A DNA stretch of 54,288 nt, from assembly GCA_001672075.1 (NCBI GenBank), contig LJOT01000002.1:1-54288 (forward strand), in the 5' to 3' direction. The number at the start of each line of letters is the position of its first letter. Position 1 is the first letter of the stretch. Below the pieces are notes generated by a model. It saw only the letters and a program-made list of their open reading frames with translations. It was not told the DNA's origin and made no database searches. The DNA comes from Anabaena sp. CRKS33 (GTDB lineage: Bacteria; Cyanobacteriota; Cyanobacteriia; Cyanobacteriales; Nostocaceae). A program made the translations under genes and the position numbers. Below are positions 37,254 to 45,767 of the stretch, piece after piece.

Positions 37254-38120
37254 TTATTCAATAATCTGTAAAACATGAAATGGTTGATTGTTGGTTTCCC
37301 ATTTGCGAATTTCCAAATAAAGCTGAGTTTTGTAAAAATAAGCTACTTCATAAGCAAGTCGTAAATTACGCTCAAGACTATTTGCTTCAACATCAACCGT
37401 TTTATTAGTTCCAATAGTTTTTCGTAACCCAAGTGATAGGATTTCTACTAAATCATGACCACAGCAGACTTGCCAAGGATCTTGATTATTGCTTTTTTCA
37501 GTAATTAGTCTTTTTTCTAAATCTTCATCTTTCAAATAAAAAGCTTGAGATTTATTCTTGATTTCTTGAATGAGTTTTACTTCATTAAATTTCCAATTTT
37601 TTTCATCAATAAATTTGCTAAAAGTTATACCTTCAAATGTCAAATTCAATCCATCAGATTGAGAAATATAACGTAAATAACCAACTGCAACACCAACTGA
37701 AATTAATACTTCTCTAATATCTCGATTCAACTGGGTAATTTTTTCTTCAGAACCAAATTCACTAATTACTTTTTCTAAAGCAGATGACTTGATTAGCATG
37801 GTTTCAAGATCATGAGTGTCAGTACGGAGTAGATTAGGACTTGTATCTGGTGTATTTTGCAGACGATCAAAATCTGCATCAACAATTGCTAAAATTCCCT
37901 GAAAATTTGATTTTTCTAAAATTTCTAAAATGGCAATAGCACGCTGTTTACTAGAGGGTTTTCCCGCAGTAATGACTAATTCACAACTTAATTTATCAAC
38001 AAATCGCTCATAGAAAGTTTTATCAGAACTTCCTTCAACTAATAAGAAAGTTCCTGAATAAGTGCTACGTCGTAATCTTATTTGGTTAGCAACACGGTCA
38101 ACGGTTAAAAATTCTCTCAT
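37254..38120 (-). CDS. DUF4435 TOPRIM-like nuclease, AriB-like component of a PARIS-type system
   Basis: A 288-residue protein of the DUF4435 family with TOPRIM-type acidic motifs: E29 in FLLVEGSSDKTFY, D81 and D83 in AIVDADFDR, and the D101-H103-D104-E106 cluster (RTDTHDLETMLI). In PARIS, AriB is a DUF4435 nuclease held inactive by the ATPase AriA and released on sensing a phage anti-restriction protein. Here the start codon overlaps the stop of the ATPase gene by four bases, matching that two-gene order. I did not compare with known AriB sequences, so a different ATPase+DUF4435 system remains possible. No housekeeping function is indicated. Confidence 0.8.
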   Translation of the reverse strand: MREFLTVDRVANQIRLRRSTYSGTFLLVEGSSDKTFYERFVDKLSCELVITAGKPSSKQRAIAILEILEKSNFQGILAIVDADFDRLQNTPDTSPNLLRTDTHDLETMLIKSSALEKVISEFGSEEKITQLNRDIREVLISVGVAVGYLRYISQSDGLNLTFEGITFSKFIDEKNWKFNEVKLIQEIKNKSQAFYLKDEDLEKRLITEKSNNQDPWQVCCGHDLVEILSLGLRKTIGTNKTVDVEANSLERNLRLAYEVAYFYKTQLYLEIRKWETNNQPFHVLQIIE

Positions 38121-39469
38121 TTTACCGGACCTTTCAATTCAACTGTTAGATCCCAGCGATCTTGTATAATATCTGGTGAATGAGTAGCTATGAGAATATC
38201 TAAATCAGCAAGTTTTGTAATTTCTTGTAAATCCTTTAAGAATTGCACTTGCCAGCTTACATGAAGAGATAATTCAGGCTCATCAATCAAAACTAAGGAA
38301 TTAGGTTCAACTTTAAATAGTAGTTCATATAACAGCACTAATTCATGTTTTTCACCTGATGATAAATCAGTTGGTGCTAGAGTTTTTGAATCAGATAAAG
38401 AGGAATTGTAAAGTGTTGTAAAAATGAACCCTTGCTCTTTGCTAAAATTTATTTCTTTATAAGAAAATTTATTATTAATAATTCTTTTTAATAAATTAAT
38501 TTTTGTGGCTATTTCAGTAAAAACATTAAGTTTTTTTTCCACATCTTCAACATATACTGATAAAGCATTTTTGGTACTTTCATCTATGTCTTGTGGTTGA
38601 ATTTGAAACTCTGAGTCTTCATCTTGATCTAAAAGACCTACTTCTATAAGACGAGAACGAGTGTCTTCAAGTTCATTAAGTTGATTACGTAGTTGTTCAT
38701 TTGTTATATCTGGTGATAACTGTTGTTTTACTACCCTCATGGGAAAACTTCTATCAAGAGATTGAGATATTGTTCCATATTCCTTAAACTTATCTTGCAT
38801 TAGCTTGGCAAGTTCATAAGAATATGCAGAAACAGTTGATAATATTGAAGGTGTTCTGTCATCTGATTTGAAAGGACGATTAGGAAATAAGTTTAGTAAC
38901 CGTTGCGATTCTATCAGACGAATATAAATATTTTTCTTTAATTTTTCAAACCATTCGGGTTCTGCTTCTGATTTAAATTTTATTCCCAATGAATCACCAA
39001 AACGCTCTAGAACTTCTTCTAAAGAAAGATTTTCTTGAGTAGGAGTATAAAGCCATTTTTTAGGTGCTATTCGTTCCAATTCTGGTATGTAGTCATCCAA
39101 AATACTAAGTGGAATATTTTCTATATCAGGACGACGTTTTGGCTGAAAATTAGTTCTATCTACATTATTGTTATCATGGTTATCATGAAAATTAAAAACA
39201 AAATTGTTCTCTGTTTCTTTTGAGTTATCAATATTTTTGATAATCTCAACATTACTACCATCATCAAATTCAACGCAAAATTTACTAAAGGGAATAGTTT
39301 GCAAGTCCGAGTATCGAGAGTTAAAAAATCCATTTAATATTCTCAACATTGCTGTTTTTCCAAAACCGTTAGGTCCATGAATGACGGTGATTCTCTCATC
39401 CATATTCAACGGAATTACATGATCAAAAATTCCAAATAAGCCGCTAACCGAAATTTGCTTAATTCGCAT
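38117..39469 (-). CDS. ABC-type AAA ATPase, AriA-like component of a PARIS-type system
   Basis: A 450-residue SMC/ABC-like ATPase. Walker A GPNGFGKT is at 32-39. The middle part (about 110-350) has helical coiled segments. The ABC signature LSSGEK is at 369-374, Walker B LVLIDEPELSLH ends at 403 and the H-loop is ATHSP near 429. Architecture and size fit the AAA15-type ATPase of PARIS, which forms a complex with the DUF4435 effector encoded immediately downstream (4-base overlap). The gene starts only 31 bases after a truncated hicA. The N-terminus MRIKQISVSGLFGIFDHV is normal for the class, and both catalytic motifs are intact. Confidence 0.82.
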   Translation of the reverse strand: MRIKQISVSGLFGIFDHVIPLNMDERITVIHGPNGFGKTAMLRILNGFFNSRYSDLQTIPFSKFCVEFDDGSNVEIIKNIDNSKETENNFVFNFHDNHDNNNVDRTNFQPKRRPDIENIPLSILDDYIPELERIAPKKWLYTPTQENLSLEEVLERFGDSLGIKFKSEAEPEWFEKLKKNIYIRLIESQRLLNLFPNRPFKSDDRTPSILSTVSAYSYELAKLMQDKFKEYGTISQSLDRSFPMRVVKQQLSPDITNEQLRNQLNELEDTRSRLIEVGLLDQDEDSEFQIQPQDIDESTKNALSVYVEDVEKKLNVFTEIATKINLLKRIINNKFSYKEINFSKEQGFIFTTLYNSSLSDSKTLAPTDLSSGEKHELVLLYELLFKVEPNSLVLIDEPELSLHVSWQVQFLKDLQEITKLADLDILIATHSPDIIQDRWDLTVELKGPVK

Positions 39470-39499
39470 AATAATTAACTCTCATGTTCATAGACATTA

Positions 39500-39622
39500 T
39501 TAAACTCTCACATTTTCTCGAAAATAAATTCTGTGACTACCTTTACATCTCATTTCTATAAAGCCAGCATTTAATAGTAGTTTTTCAGCTTCTTTGGCAG
39601 TTATGCGAGGTAGTTTAGGCAA
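39500..39622 (-). pseudogene. HicA toxin gene, truncated after 40 codons
   Basis: Starting from a TTG that overlaps the end of hicB, this frame reads PKLPRITAKEAEKLLLNAGF, then EMRCKGSHRIYFRENVRV, then stops. That is the first half of a HicA mRNA-interferase fold, including the KGSH histidine. Full HicA proteins continue with an IPxHxGKxLxPKxxK segment, which is missing here. The stop lies 31 bases before the start of the AriA-like ATPase gene. The order hicB-hicA' is reversed from the more common hicA-hicB but known. Probably inactive. Confidence 0.78.
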
Positions 39623-39839
39623 CTTTTACCTCCAAAGTCATAGTTAATATTTCTTTGTGCTGAAGTGCTTGTTTCTCAAATTCTGATAATGTTTCTATAT
39701 ATAATTCAACAGCTTCCTTGATATTTGCCTGTACTGCTGCTAATGACTCCCCTTCAGATTGACACCCAGGAAGTTCAGGACAATAAGCATAATATCCATG
39801 TTCATCTTTTTCAATGACAATACTAACTTTATAGGACAT
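39615..39839 (-). CDS. hicB: HicB-family antitoxin
   Basis: A 74-residue protein with the degenerate RNase H-like HicB fold: YKVSIVIEKDEHGYYAYCPELPGC then SEGESLAAVQANIKEAVELYIETL. It is the short form, without a separate DNA-binding domain. HicB neutralises HicA and often represses its own operon. Because the hicA that follows is cut short, this may be an orphan antitoxin. It lies between the two ATPase gene pairs, on the same strand. Confidence 0.87.
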   Translation of the reverse strand: MSYKVSIVIEKDEHGYYAYCPELPGCQSEGESLAAVQANIKEAVELYIETLSEFEKQALQHKEILTMTLEVKVA

Positions 39840-39940
39840 AAGTAAGTTTCGTTTGTTGATTAATAATTGGCTATTATATCATATTTATTCATAAATAATA
39901 GTATAGATTCACCTCTATTTTGCAAAACTATAAAAATTTC

Positions 39941-40021
39941 CATCCTATAAATCCTCAAATCCTGGACATCCTGATTCTGAGAAAATAGTTAACTACTTGA
40001 TATTTTCCAATGTCGTTAACC
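39941..40021. repeat. 81-base direct repeat, copy A (overlaps the DUF4276 gene end)
   Basis: This segment matches 41769-41849 at about 71 of 81 positions. Its first half (39941-39981) is the intergenic repeat with core AATCCTGGACATCCTGATTC. Its second half is the last nine codons of the DUF4276 gene plus its stop. Confidence 0.85.
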
Positions 40022-40616
40022 ATTTATCAAAATGTTGACACTGTTTACGTATTGTATCTAAACCGATATCCATTGCAATTGAAGAACCATGTAATGGTTT
40101 ATCATATCGAGGACAACATCGAAGAATACGTTTAGAAGGTGCTGTTATCGGACTATCATTAATATGTTCAGGTGAAGGAAATAATTTACACTCACTTTCT
40201 AGATGTTCTACTACACTTTGATCAAACCATGCTAAAAAAGCTTGAGGATTACTATAAAGAAGTCCCTCAAACTCATGCACCAATAAATTAGGAATAAAAT
40301 TTTGTTTTCCAATATCTACACCCATTTGTTTTTCTAGATATTCAGCTTTTTCAAAAGGATTATTGGTAGTAGGAATAGAACTTTTACCTGGAAAATCTTT
40401 TGGTAATCCATATAAATCTAACATCGTAGTTACAAAAGCGGTGCTATCTTCAGAACATTTACGATACAATTCTCTTCTAATTTTTCCATAAGTTACCGCA
40501 CCTCCTAGAAGGATAGTATTAACATATATGTTTTGTTGCAGAAAATGATTATAAAGTAATTCTCTGACAAAAGTTTCTTCCGTTTGTCCTTCTACAAAAA
40601 TATTGACTCGAATCAT
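39993..40616 (-). CDS. DUF4276 TOPRIM-like protein paired with an AAA ATPase
   Basis: A 207-residue protein of the DUF4276 family. The N-terminal VNIFVEGQTEETFVRELLY has the TOPRIM-type glutamate (E9), and FVTTMLDLYGLPKDFPG carries the acidic residue of the next strand. The C-terminal VHEFEGLLYSNP and PSKRILRCCPRYDKPLHG are typical of the family. Such proteins are commonly encoded next to AAA_21 ATPases in defence islands and are presumed nucleases. It overlaps the ATPase gene by 4 bases (ATGA). Its biochemical activity is unproved, so the defence role is inference. Confidence 0.8.
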   Translation of the reverse strand: MIRVNIFVEGQTEETFVRELLYNHFLQQNIYVNTILLGGAVTYGKIRRELYRKCSEDSTAFVTTMLDLYGLPKDFPGKSSIPTTNNPFEKAEYLEKQMGVDIGKQNFIPNLLVHEFEGLLYSNPQAFLAWFDQSVVEHLESECKLFPSPEHINDSPITAPSKRILRCCPRYDKPLHGSSIAMDIGLDTIRKQCQHFDKWLTTLENIK

Positions 40617-41707
40617 CTTGAAGGTCTACCTCCAATAATGTTCTTTTTCCACAATTCTCCTAAACTATAATCTTCTAACCATTCATGTAAATCATCCTCA
40701 TTTAATCTACGCAGTAATGACTTACCATCTTTTCTATCTACAACTATCACATCTTTTGCTGTAAATTCATTTAATAATTCTACAGATTGAGTAGAAACAA
40801 TTACTTGTTTTTCTCTAGAAGTAGCACGCATTAAAGAAGCTAAAATAGTAATTGCGTAAGGATGAAGACCTAATTCTGGTTCATCAACTAAAATAGTTTC
40901 TGGTTGTAAAATAGAAGGTTGTAAAAATACCGTTGCTAAACATATAAAACGCAGCGTTCCATCAGACAGCAGATGAGCTTTAAAAGGAATATCCTGACCT
41001 TGTTCAAACCATTCTAGTTCTATAAAGTCCTGATTGTGTGGAGAAGGACGCAATAAAAAATCATCAAAAAAAGGTGCAACAAGTCGGATTGTTTTGACAA
41101 TTTGTTGATAAGATTGAGAATAATTGTTTTTTAATAAATATAAAAAAGCTGCCAAATTACGAGCATCTGGACGCAGGTAAATATTATCATTAATAGGAGT
41201 AGGTTGTTTTACATAAGCACTGTCGCTGGTATCATGAAAATGATAAACTTGCCATTTTTTCATAGCTGGTAATACATAATAGTCCATCCTTGTATGACTA
41301 CCTTCTAAAGCTTGAGTTTCAAAATGACCACTACTGATTCTAATCTCTCCCTTCTGAATCCACCAAAAAGATTCTTTGGAGAACATCAAACGGTTATCCT
41401 GAGTGGGTTCAAAGGTAGCGAAGTAACCGTTTTGCCCAAAATAGAGTTCAATTTCCAATTGTTCAGTTGTTTTTCTACTAAAATGTAATATTGAATCTGG
41501 TCCACCTTGACGACTGACAAAAACTTGTAGTTTCTTCTCAAGTATCTGCTCAATCATACGAAAAAAGCCAATAAAATTGGATTTTCCAGCACCATTACAG
41601 CCAATAAGTATATTAAGTTGAGAAAGCTGAAGGTCACATTCTGCAATAGATTTGAAACCTTTTAAAACAATCCTTGATAGCTGTCTTGTACTAGTTAGTT
41701 TGGTCAT
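40613..41707 (-). CDS. AAA_21-family ABC-like ATPase paired with DUF4276
   Basis: A 364-residue ATPase of the AAA_21/RecF-like group. SRIVLKGFKSIAECDLQLSQ precedes Walker A GCNGAGKS (about 37-44). The signature region is HLLSDGTLRFICLATVFLQ, Walker B is ILVDEPELGLHPYA and the switch is VIVSTQSVELLN. Its domain order differs from the AriA-like gene: it has no long coiled middle. The downstream DUF4276 gene overlaps its stop. Together they look like a second, independent ATPase/TOPRIM defence pair. Confidence 0.82.
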   Translation of the reverse strand: MTKLTSTRQLSRIVLKGFKSIAECDLQLSQLNILIGCNGAGKSNFIGFFRMIEQILEKKLQVFVSRQGGPDSILHFSRKTTEQLEIELYFGQNGYFATFEPTQDNRLMFSKESFWWIQKGEIRISSGHFETQALEGSHTRMDYYVLPAMKKWQVYHFHDTSDSAYVKQPTPINDNIYLRPDARNLAAFLYLLKNNYSQSYQQIVKTIRLVAPFFDDFLLRPSPHNQDFIELEWFEQGQDIPFKAHLLSDGTLRFICLATVFLQPSILQPETILVDEPELGLHPYAITILASLMRATSREKQVIVSTQSVELLNEFTAKDVIVVDRKDGKSLLRRLNEDDLHEWLEDYSLGELWKKNIIGGRPSR

Positions 41708-41768
41708 ACTTTTTATTTATGTCAAGCATCTACATTTATTTATTGAATCATTGAATCATAACAATTCC

Positions 41769-41849
41769 CATCCTATAAATCCTGAAATCCTGGATATCCT
41801 GATTCTGACAAAATAGTTAACTACTTAATATTCTCCAGTTGTGTTAACC
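41769..41849. repeat. 81-base direct repeat, copy B (right border)
   Basis: This is the second copy of the repeat at 39941-40021. It lies outside any intact gene, between the ATPase start and glgA, and has the same two parts: the CCTGGATATCCTGATTC repeat and a DUF4276 3' end. Confidence 0.85.
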
Positions 41850-41868
41850 TGCTCCAAAAAATGTTAAT
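41824..41868 (-). pseudogene. Leftover 3' end of a second DUF4276 gene
   Basis: On the minus strand the sequence reads INIFWSRLTQLENIK and a TAG stop; the intact gene ends with KWLTTLENIK and a stop. Ten to fifteen codons of a lost paralogue thus survive next to glgA, in the same orientation as the intact pair. Confidence 0.65.
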
Positions 41869-41879
41869 TCTATTAAAAA

Positions 41880-41902
41880 GGGGTATTCCAGATAAACACC
41901 CC
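41880..41902 (-). terminator. Terminator of glgA
   Basis: Read on the minus strand, GGGGT and ACCCC pair around a 13-base loop and are followed by TTTTT. It is closely similar to the structure after aroC, so the two flanking housekeeping genes end in copies of the same terminator. Confidence 0.65.
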
Positions 41903-41940
41903 ATTAATAATTGCCTAAAATGCCAACTTTTTACAATACC

Positions 41941-43356
41941 TTAAACAGTTTCTGCTGTTATTTCCGCTTCTGGTTCTATATCTGGTAAACCATAGATAGA
42001 ACGATAGAGTTTATCATACTCTTTAGCAGATTGACACCAACTGAAGTTTTGACTCATTCCCCGTTTTTGTAATTCCCTCCATTGGGGTTTGAAACGGAAG
42101 CCTTCCCAAGCGCGTATCATACAAGTAAATAGGTCTAGGGGTTCATACCTGTCAAAGCAATAACCTGTACCTGCCTCATTGACTGGATCATAGTGGCTGA
42201 CGGTATCAACTAATCCCCCTGTACGACGAACAATAGGAACACAACCGTAACGCAAAGCCATCATTTGACTGATACCACAGGGTTCAAAACGGCTAGGCAT
42301 TAAGAAGGCATCTGTACCAGCGTAAATGCGACGGGAAAGGGCATCGTTATACAGTAGGTAAGTGGACATACGTCCAGAATAACGGGATGCAAGTTGCCAC
42401 ATTTGGGTTTCATAATAGCGATCGCCTGTTCCCAATAAGACAAATTGAGCATCCGTATAAGCCATAAATCGGTCAAGGATTTGTAATACTAAATCCATGC
42501 CTTTTTGTTCTACCAACCTTGTCACCATACCGATTAAAAAGGCATTAGAATTAACTTCTAAACCCATTTCTTCTTGCAGGGCTATTTTATTAGCTTTACG
42601 TTGATCAAGGGTATCTATGGTAAAGTTTTGAGGAATGTATTTATCATTAGCGGGATCATAAATATCAGTATCTATGCCGTTGATTATCCCTGATAATTTA
42701 CCACTAATAAAAGATAATAACCCTTCTATTTCTTCACCATAGGCAGGGGTTTTTATCTGTTCAGCATAGGTAGGAGAAACTGTATTTACCTTATCAGCAA
42801 ACTGGACTGCTGCCGCCATGGTATTATGTCCTTGCATATACCAGGGACACCAAGTAATTTTCTCTAAATACCACCGCCATGGTCCTTGATAAGCCAGGTT
42901 ATGAATGGTGAAAACACTGGTTATATCTGGAGATTGATTTAACCATACGGGTAACATTCCTGTGTGCCAATCATGACAGTGGACAATTTCCGGTTTCCAG
43001 TAATTCCAGCAAAATTCTGCTGCACCATTGGCAAAGAAGGTAAATCTCCAATCTTCATCTTCTCCACCATAAATCCGCCGAGGTAGAAAAACTGGATGTC
43101 CGAATAAATACAAAGGAATATCAGTTCCAGGGAGTACACTTTCGTAAACTGAAAAATCCTGAAACATGGCAGACCCTTTCCATATAGGTTCTTCAGGGAC
43201 GACCATTTTATCAGGAACAAAGCCATAATAAGGCAAGAATACCCGTACATCATGTCCCATTTGTCTCAAGAATTTAGGTAATGCACCTACAACATCCCCC
43301 ATGCCACCAACTTTGGCAATGGGGGCAGCTTCTGCTGCTACAAATAAAATTCGCAT
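41941..43356 (-). CDS. glgA: Glycogen synthase (ADP-glucose type)
   Basis: A 471-residue GT5 glycosyltransferase that extends alpha-1,4-glucan with ADP-glucose. The K-x-G-G motif is in [18 protein letters not shown] near the N-terminus, and the C-terminal lobe has [18 protein letters not shown] and [11 protein letters not shown]. The ATG giving [12 protein letters not shown] is chosen; the ATG six codons upstream is unlikely. hemC lies 37 bases upstream on the same strand, so they may be co-transcribed. It forms the right border of the defence-gene region. Confidence 0.95.
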   Translation of the reverse strand: MRILFVAAEAAPIAKVGGMGDVVGALPKFLRQMGHDVRVFLPYYGFVPDKMVVPEEPIWKGSAMFQDFSVYESVLPGTDIPLYLFGHPVFLPRRIYGGEDEDWRFTFFANGAAEFCWNYWKPEIVHCHDWHTGMLPVWLNQSPDITSVFTIHNLAYQGPWRWYLEKITWCPWYMQGHNTMAAAVQFADKVNTVSPTYAEQIKTPAYGEEIEGLLSFISGKLSGIINGIDTDIYDPANDKYIPQNFTIDTLDQRKANKIALQEEMGLEVNSNAFLIGMVTRLVEQKGMDLVLQILDRFMAYTDAQFVLLGTGDRYYETQMWQLASRYSGRMSTYLLYNDALSRRIYAGTDAFLMPSRFEPCGISQMMALRYGCVPIVRRTGGLVDTVSHYDPVNEAGTGYCFDRYEPLDLFTCMIRAWEGFRFKPQWRELQKRGMSQNFSWCQSAKEYDKLYRSIYGLPDIEPEAEITAETV

Positions 43357-43393
43357 ATTTTTGTTAGTTATCAATTGTCCATTGTCAATTATC

Positions 43394-44362
43394 TTATGAG
43401 CCTCGTTGAATCTCGGTAAAGATTTGTTCCAAGATTTCTGTAGCCCCCTGTTGTCGCAAAATATCTGCTAATTCTGCCCCTAATTTTTCAGCATCAGCCG
43501 CCGCGCCAGTGACTATATTCTGAACTATTTTTTGACCATCAACGCTGGCGACAAGTCCTTTTAATGTTAATTTATCACTAATTATTTCCGTATTTACACC
43601 AATAGGAACTTGACAGCCACCTTCTAAAACTCGTAAAAATGATCTTTCCGCTAAACAGCGATCGCGTGTTTGCGGGTGTTCAATAGCTTTAAGTAAGGTA
43701 ATTACTTCCGTATCATCGGCGCGGCATTCTATCCCCAAAGCACCTTGTCCGACGGCATGGAGGGAGATTTCTGGTGAGAGAATTTGATGAATGCGATCGC
43801 TCATTTCCAGTCTTTCTAAACCCGCTACTGCTAAAATTAGAGCATCATATTCACCAGCATCCAGTTTTGCCATGCGTGTAATCAAATTACCACGCACATC
43901 CTTAAATGTAAAATGGGGGAATTTATGGCGCAATTGTGCCAACCGTCGCAGGGAAGAAGTGCCAATTACTGCACCTGCGGGTAAAGTCTCAAGTTTTTCA
44001 CCTTTATACTTTTCGTGCAGTACCACTGCGTCTGCGGGGTTTTCCCGTTCTGTAATTGCGGCCAGTGTTAAACCTGGTGGTAAATTGGTTGGGAGGTCCT
44101 TGAGAGAATGGACAGCAAAATCAATCTCTTTATTGATCATGCCCAATTCCAGTTCTTTGGTAAATAGTCCTTTATCGCCAATTTTAGCCAATGCTACGTC
44201 GAGGATTTTGTCTCCTTGGGTAGACATGGTATGAACTTCAAAAGTAATATCGGGAAAGCTTTTCTGGAGTTGGGCTTGTACCCAGTATGTTTGAACTAAA
44301 GCTAATTGGCTTTTACGTGAACCAATGCGAATAGTGCGCGTAGGACTAGAAACTGAGGTCAT
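43394..44362 (-). CDS. hemC: Porphobilinogen deaminase (hydroxymethylbilane synthase)
   Basis: A 322-residue enzyme that joins four porphobilinogens to hydroxymethylbilane for haem, chlorophyll and bilin synthesis. Signatures: [14 protein letters not shown] at the N-terminus, [28 protein letters not shown] and the dipyrromethane-cofactor Cys in [11 protein letters not shown]. Length is normal. Confidence 0.96.
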   Translation of the reverse strand: MTSVSSPTRTIRIGSRKSQLALVQTYWVQAQLQKSFPDITFEVHTMSTQGDKILDVALAKIGDKGLFTKELELGMINKEIDFAVHSLKDLPTNLPPGLTLAAITERENPADAVVLHEKYKGEKLETLPAGAVIGTSSLRRLAQLRHKFPHFTFKDVRGNLITRMAKLDAGEYDALILAVAGLERLEMSDRIHQILSPEISLHAVGQGALGIECRADDTEVITLLKAIEHPQTRDRCLAERSFLRVLEGGCQVPIGVNTEIISDKLTLKGLVASVDGQKIVQNIVTGAAADAEKLGAELADILRQQGATEILEQIFTEIQRGS

Positions 44363-44499
44363 AAAACTATTTTGTCAAACCAGGCGATAAATTAACATTT
44401 ATCTAGACTACCGCAGGGAGTGACTTACCGGATTAGATCAAACTAATTCTCAGAAAGATTTTATTAGTAGCTTTACATTTATTTACAATTTTTGAATAT

Positions 44500-44532
44500 A
44501 GATCCCCGACTTCTTTGAGAAGTCGGGGATCT
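44500..44532. repeat. Perfect 15-bp palindrome
   Basis: AGATCCCCGACTTCT and AGAAGTCGGGGATCT form a perfect 15-bp stem with a TTG loop. It lies between hemC and the divergent Uma2 gene, where a terminator is not needed, so it is best read as a dispersed palindromic repeat. A degenerate relative is at 12265-12297. Confidence 0.9.
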
Positions 44533-44582
44533 GGAAATTAGAATATAATCAAGTTAGCAATAATTCGGTTTTAGGAAATTCT

Positions 44583-45176
44583 ATGCTTTTACTTCCAGAA
44601 TTATCTGAACTATTACAAGCCGAAGATCCAGAAGAACGGCAAACTATCACTGGTGTTAATTGGAACAACTATGAAGCTTTACTCAATGATTTGGGTGATA
44701 GCCTCCAATATAGAGTTACATATTTAGATGGAGTCATAGAATTAATGTCACCAAGTCGTAGCCATGAAATTCGCAAAACAATTATTGGATCTTTGCTGGA
44801 AATTTACTTTGAAGAAAAACGTATCCGCTATTTTCCCCTTGGTTCTACCACCTTCCGTAAACAAGCGAAAAGAGGAGGAGTAGAACCAGATGAATCCTAC
44901 TGTATAGGCATAGAAAAAGAAGTTCCTGATCTTGCCATTGAAGTTGTAGTCACCAGTGGGGGAATTGATAAATTAGAGGTTTACAAAAGATTAGCTGTGG
45001 CAGAAGTTTGGTTTTTTCAAAACAATCAAGCCGTTTATCATTTGCGGGATGAAAATTATGAATTGGTGGCAAAAAGTGAATTATTACCAAACTTAGATTT
45101 ATCCATTTTGTCCGAATATGTAATAGCAGAAGATCCTTTAGATGCGGCCATAGCCTTTCGGGAGAAAATCAAATAA
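44583..45176 (+). CDS. Uma2-family (DUF820) endonuclease-like protein
   Basis: A 197-residue protein of the Uma2 family with the PD-(D/E)XK-like core: PDESYCIG (about 100-107), then VPDLAIEVVVTSGGIDKLEVYK with the Asp, Glu and Lys of the putative active site, and AEVWFFQNNQAVYHL. It is shorter than the other Uma2 protein in the window and lacks its coiled-coil tail. These genes are abundant in cyanobacteria; a mobile or defence origin is suspected but not shown. Confidence 0.85.
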   Translation: MLLLPELSELLQAEDPEERQTITGVNWNNYEALLNDLGDSLQYRVTYLDGVIELMSPSRSHEIRKTIIGSLLEIYFEEKRIRYFPLGSTTFRKQAKRGGVEPDESYCIGIEKEVPDLAIEVVVTSGGIDKLEVYKRLAVAEVWFFQNNQAVYHLRDENYELVAKSELLPNLDLSILSEYVIAEDPLDAAIAFREKIK

Positions 45177-45184
45177 ATGGTAAA

Positions 45185-45559
45185 TTAAATCATTCCTGGA
45201 CCTCTACCTCTTTTATCAAAATTCTCCGTTAATAGACCTGTTTTGTCCTCATTGACTTCTCGTAATTCCCGTATTCGTTCAGCTTTTTCTTGTTCGGCTA
45301 TTTCCCGTGCGTCACCAGGAACTTGATAATACATTTCCGGTTCAACTGGATAATTATTCAACAAACCTTCTTGATCCATAGTATAACCATCCGTTGTACG
45401 AATACTGTTAATATCAGTTTGATGATCAGTGGCCGCACTTGCAAGATCCTCCTCCGTCGGTATGTGTTTATAATTTTTTCCTTCTCTTTTGATTCGTGCG
45501 GCTGTTTCGGCGGGAATTATGCCTCTATCATAGGTATCTGCGATAATCTTTTCATTCAT
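45185..45559 (-). CDS. Hypothetical hydrophilic protein, 124 residues
   Basis: A charged, probably partly disordered protein: IIPAETAARIKREGKNYKHIP, a central YTMDQEGLLNNYPVEPEMYY and a tail KRGRGPGMI. No signal or membrane segment. Family not recognised; the composition suggests a conserved cyanobacterial protein of unknown role. It converges on the Uma2 gene, 8 bases apart. Confidence 0.65.
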   Translation of the reverse strand: MNEKIIADTYDRGIIPAETAARIKREGKNYKHIPTEEDLASAATDHQTDINSIRTTDGYTMDQEGLLNNYPVEPEMYYQVPGDAREIAEQEKAERIRELREVNEDKTGLLTENFDKRGRGPGMI

Positions 45560-45767
45560 ATAATTAGTCCTGTTTACTTTTCGAGTATTGCCAGAACTAG
45601 ATTAGAATTTTCTAGCGGATAAATACACTATCTGCGGGAATAATTACCAACAATATTTTTATTAAAATTCTCTATCTAAAGAGACAAGAGGCAACAGGTA
45701 AAATGTAGGTTAGTTATAGCCTATCCTACATTTTATGAACTCAAGAAATCAAGAAAGAATAAAATCT

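Noticed and set aside
43791-44234. 147-codon frame on the + strand opposite hemC
   Set aside because: Antisense shadow of a conserved enzyme gene; Ser/Arg-rich composition typical of reverse frames.
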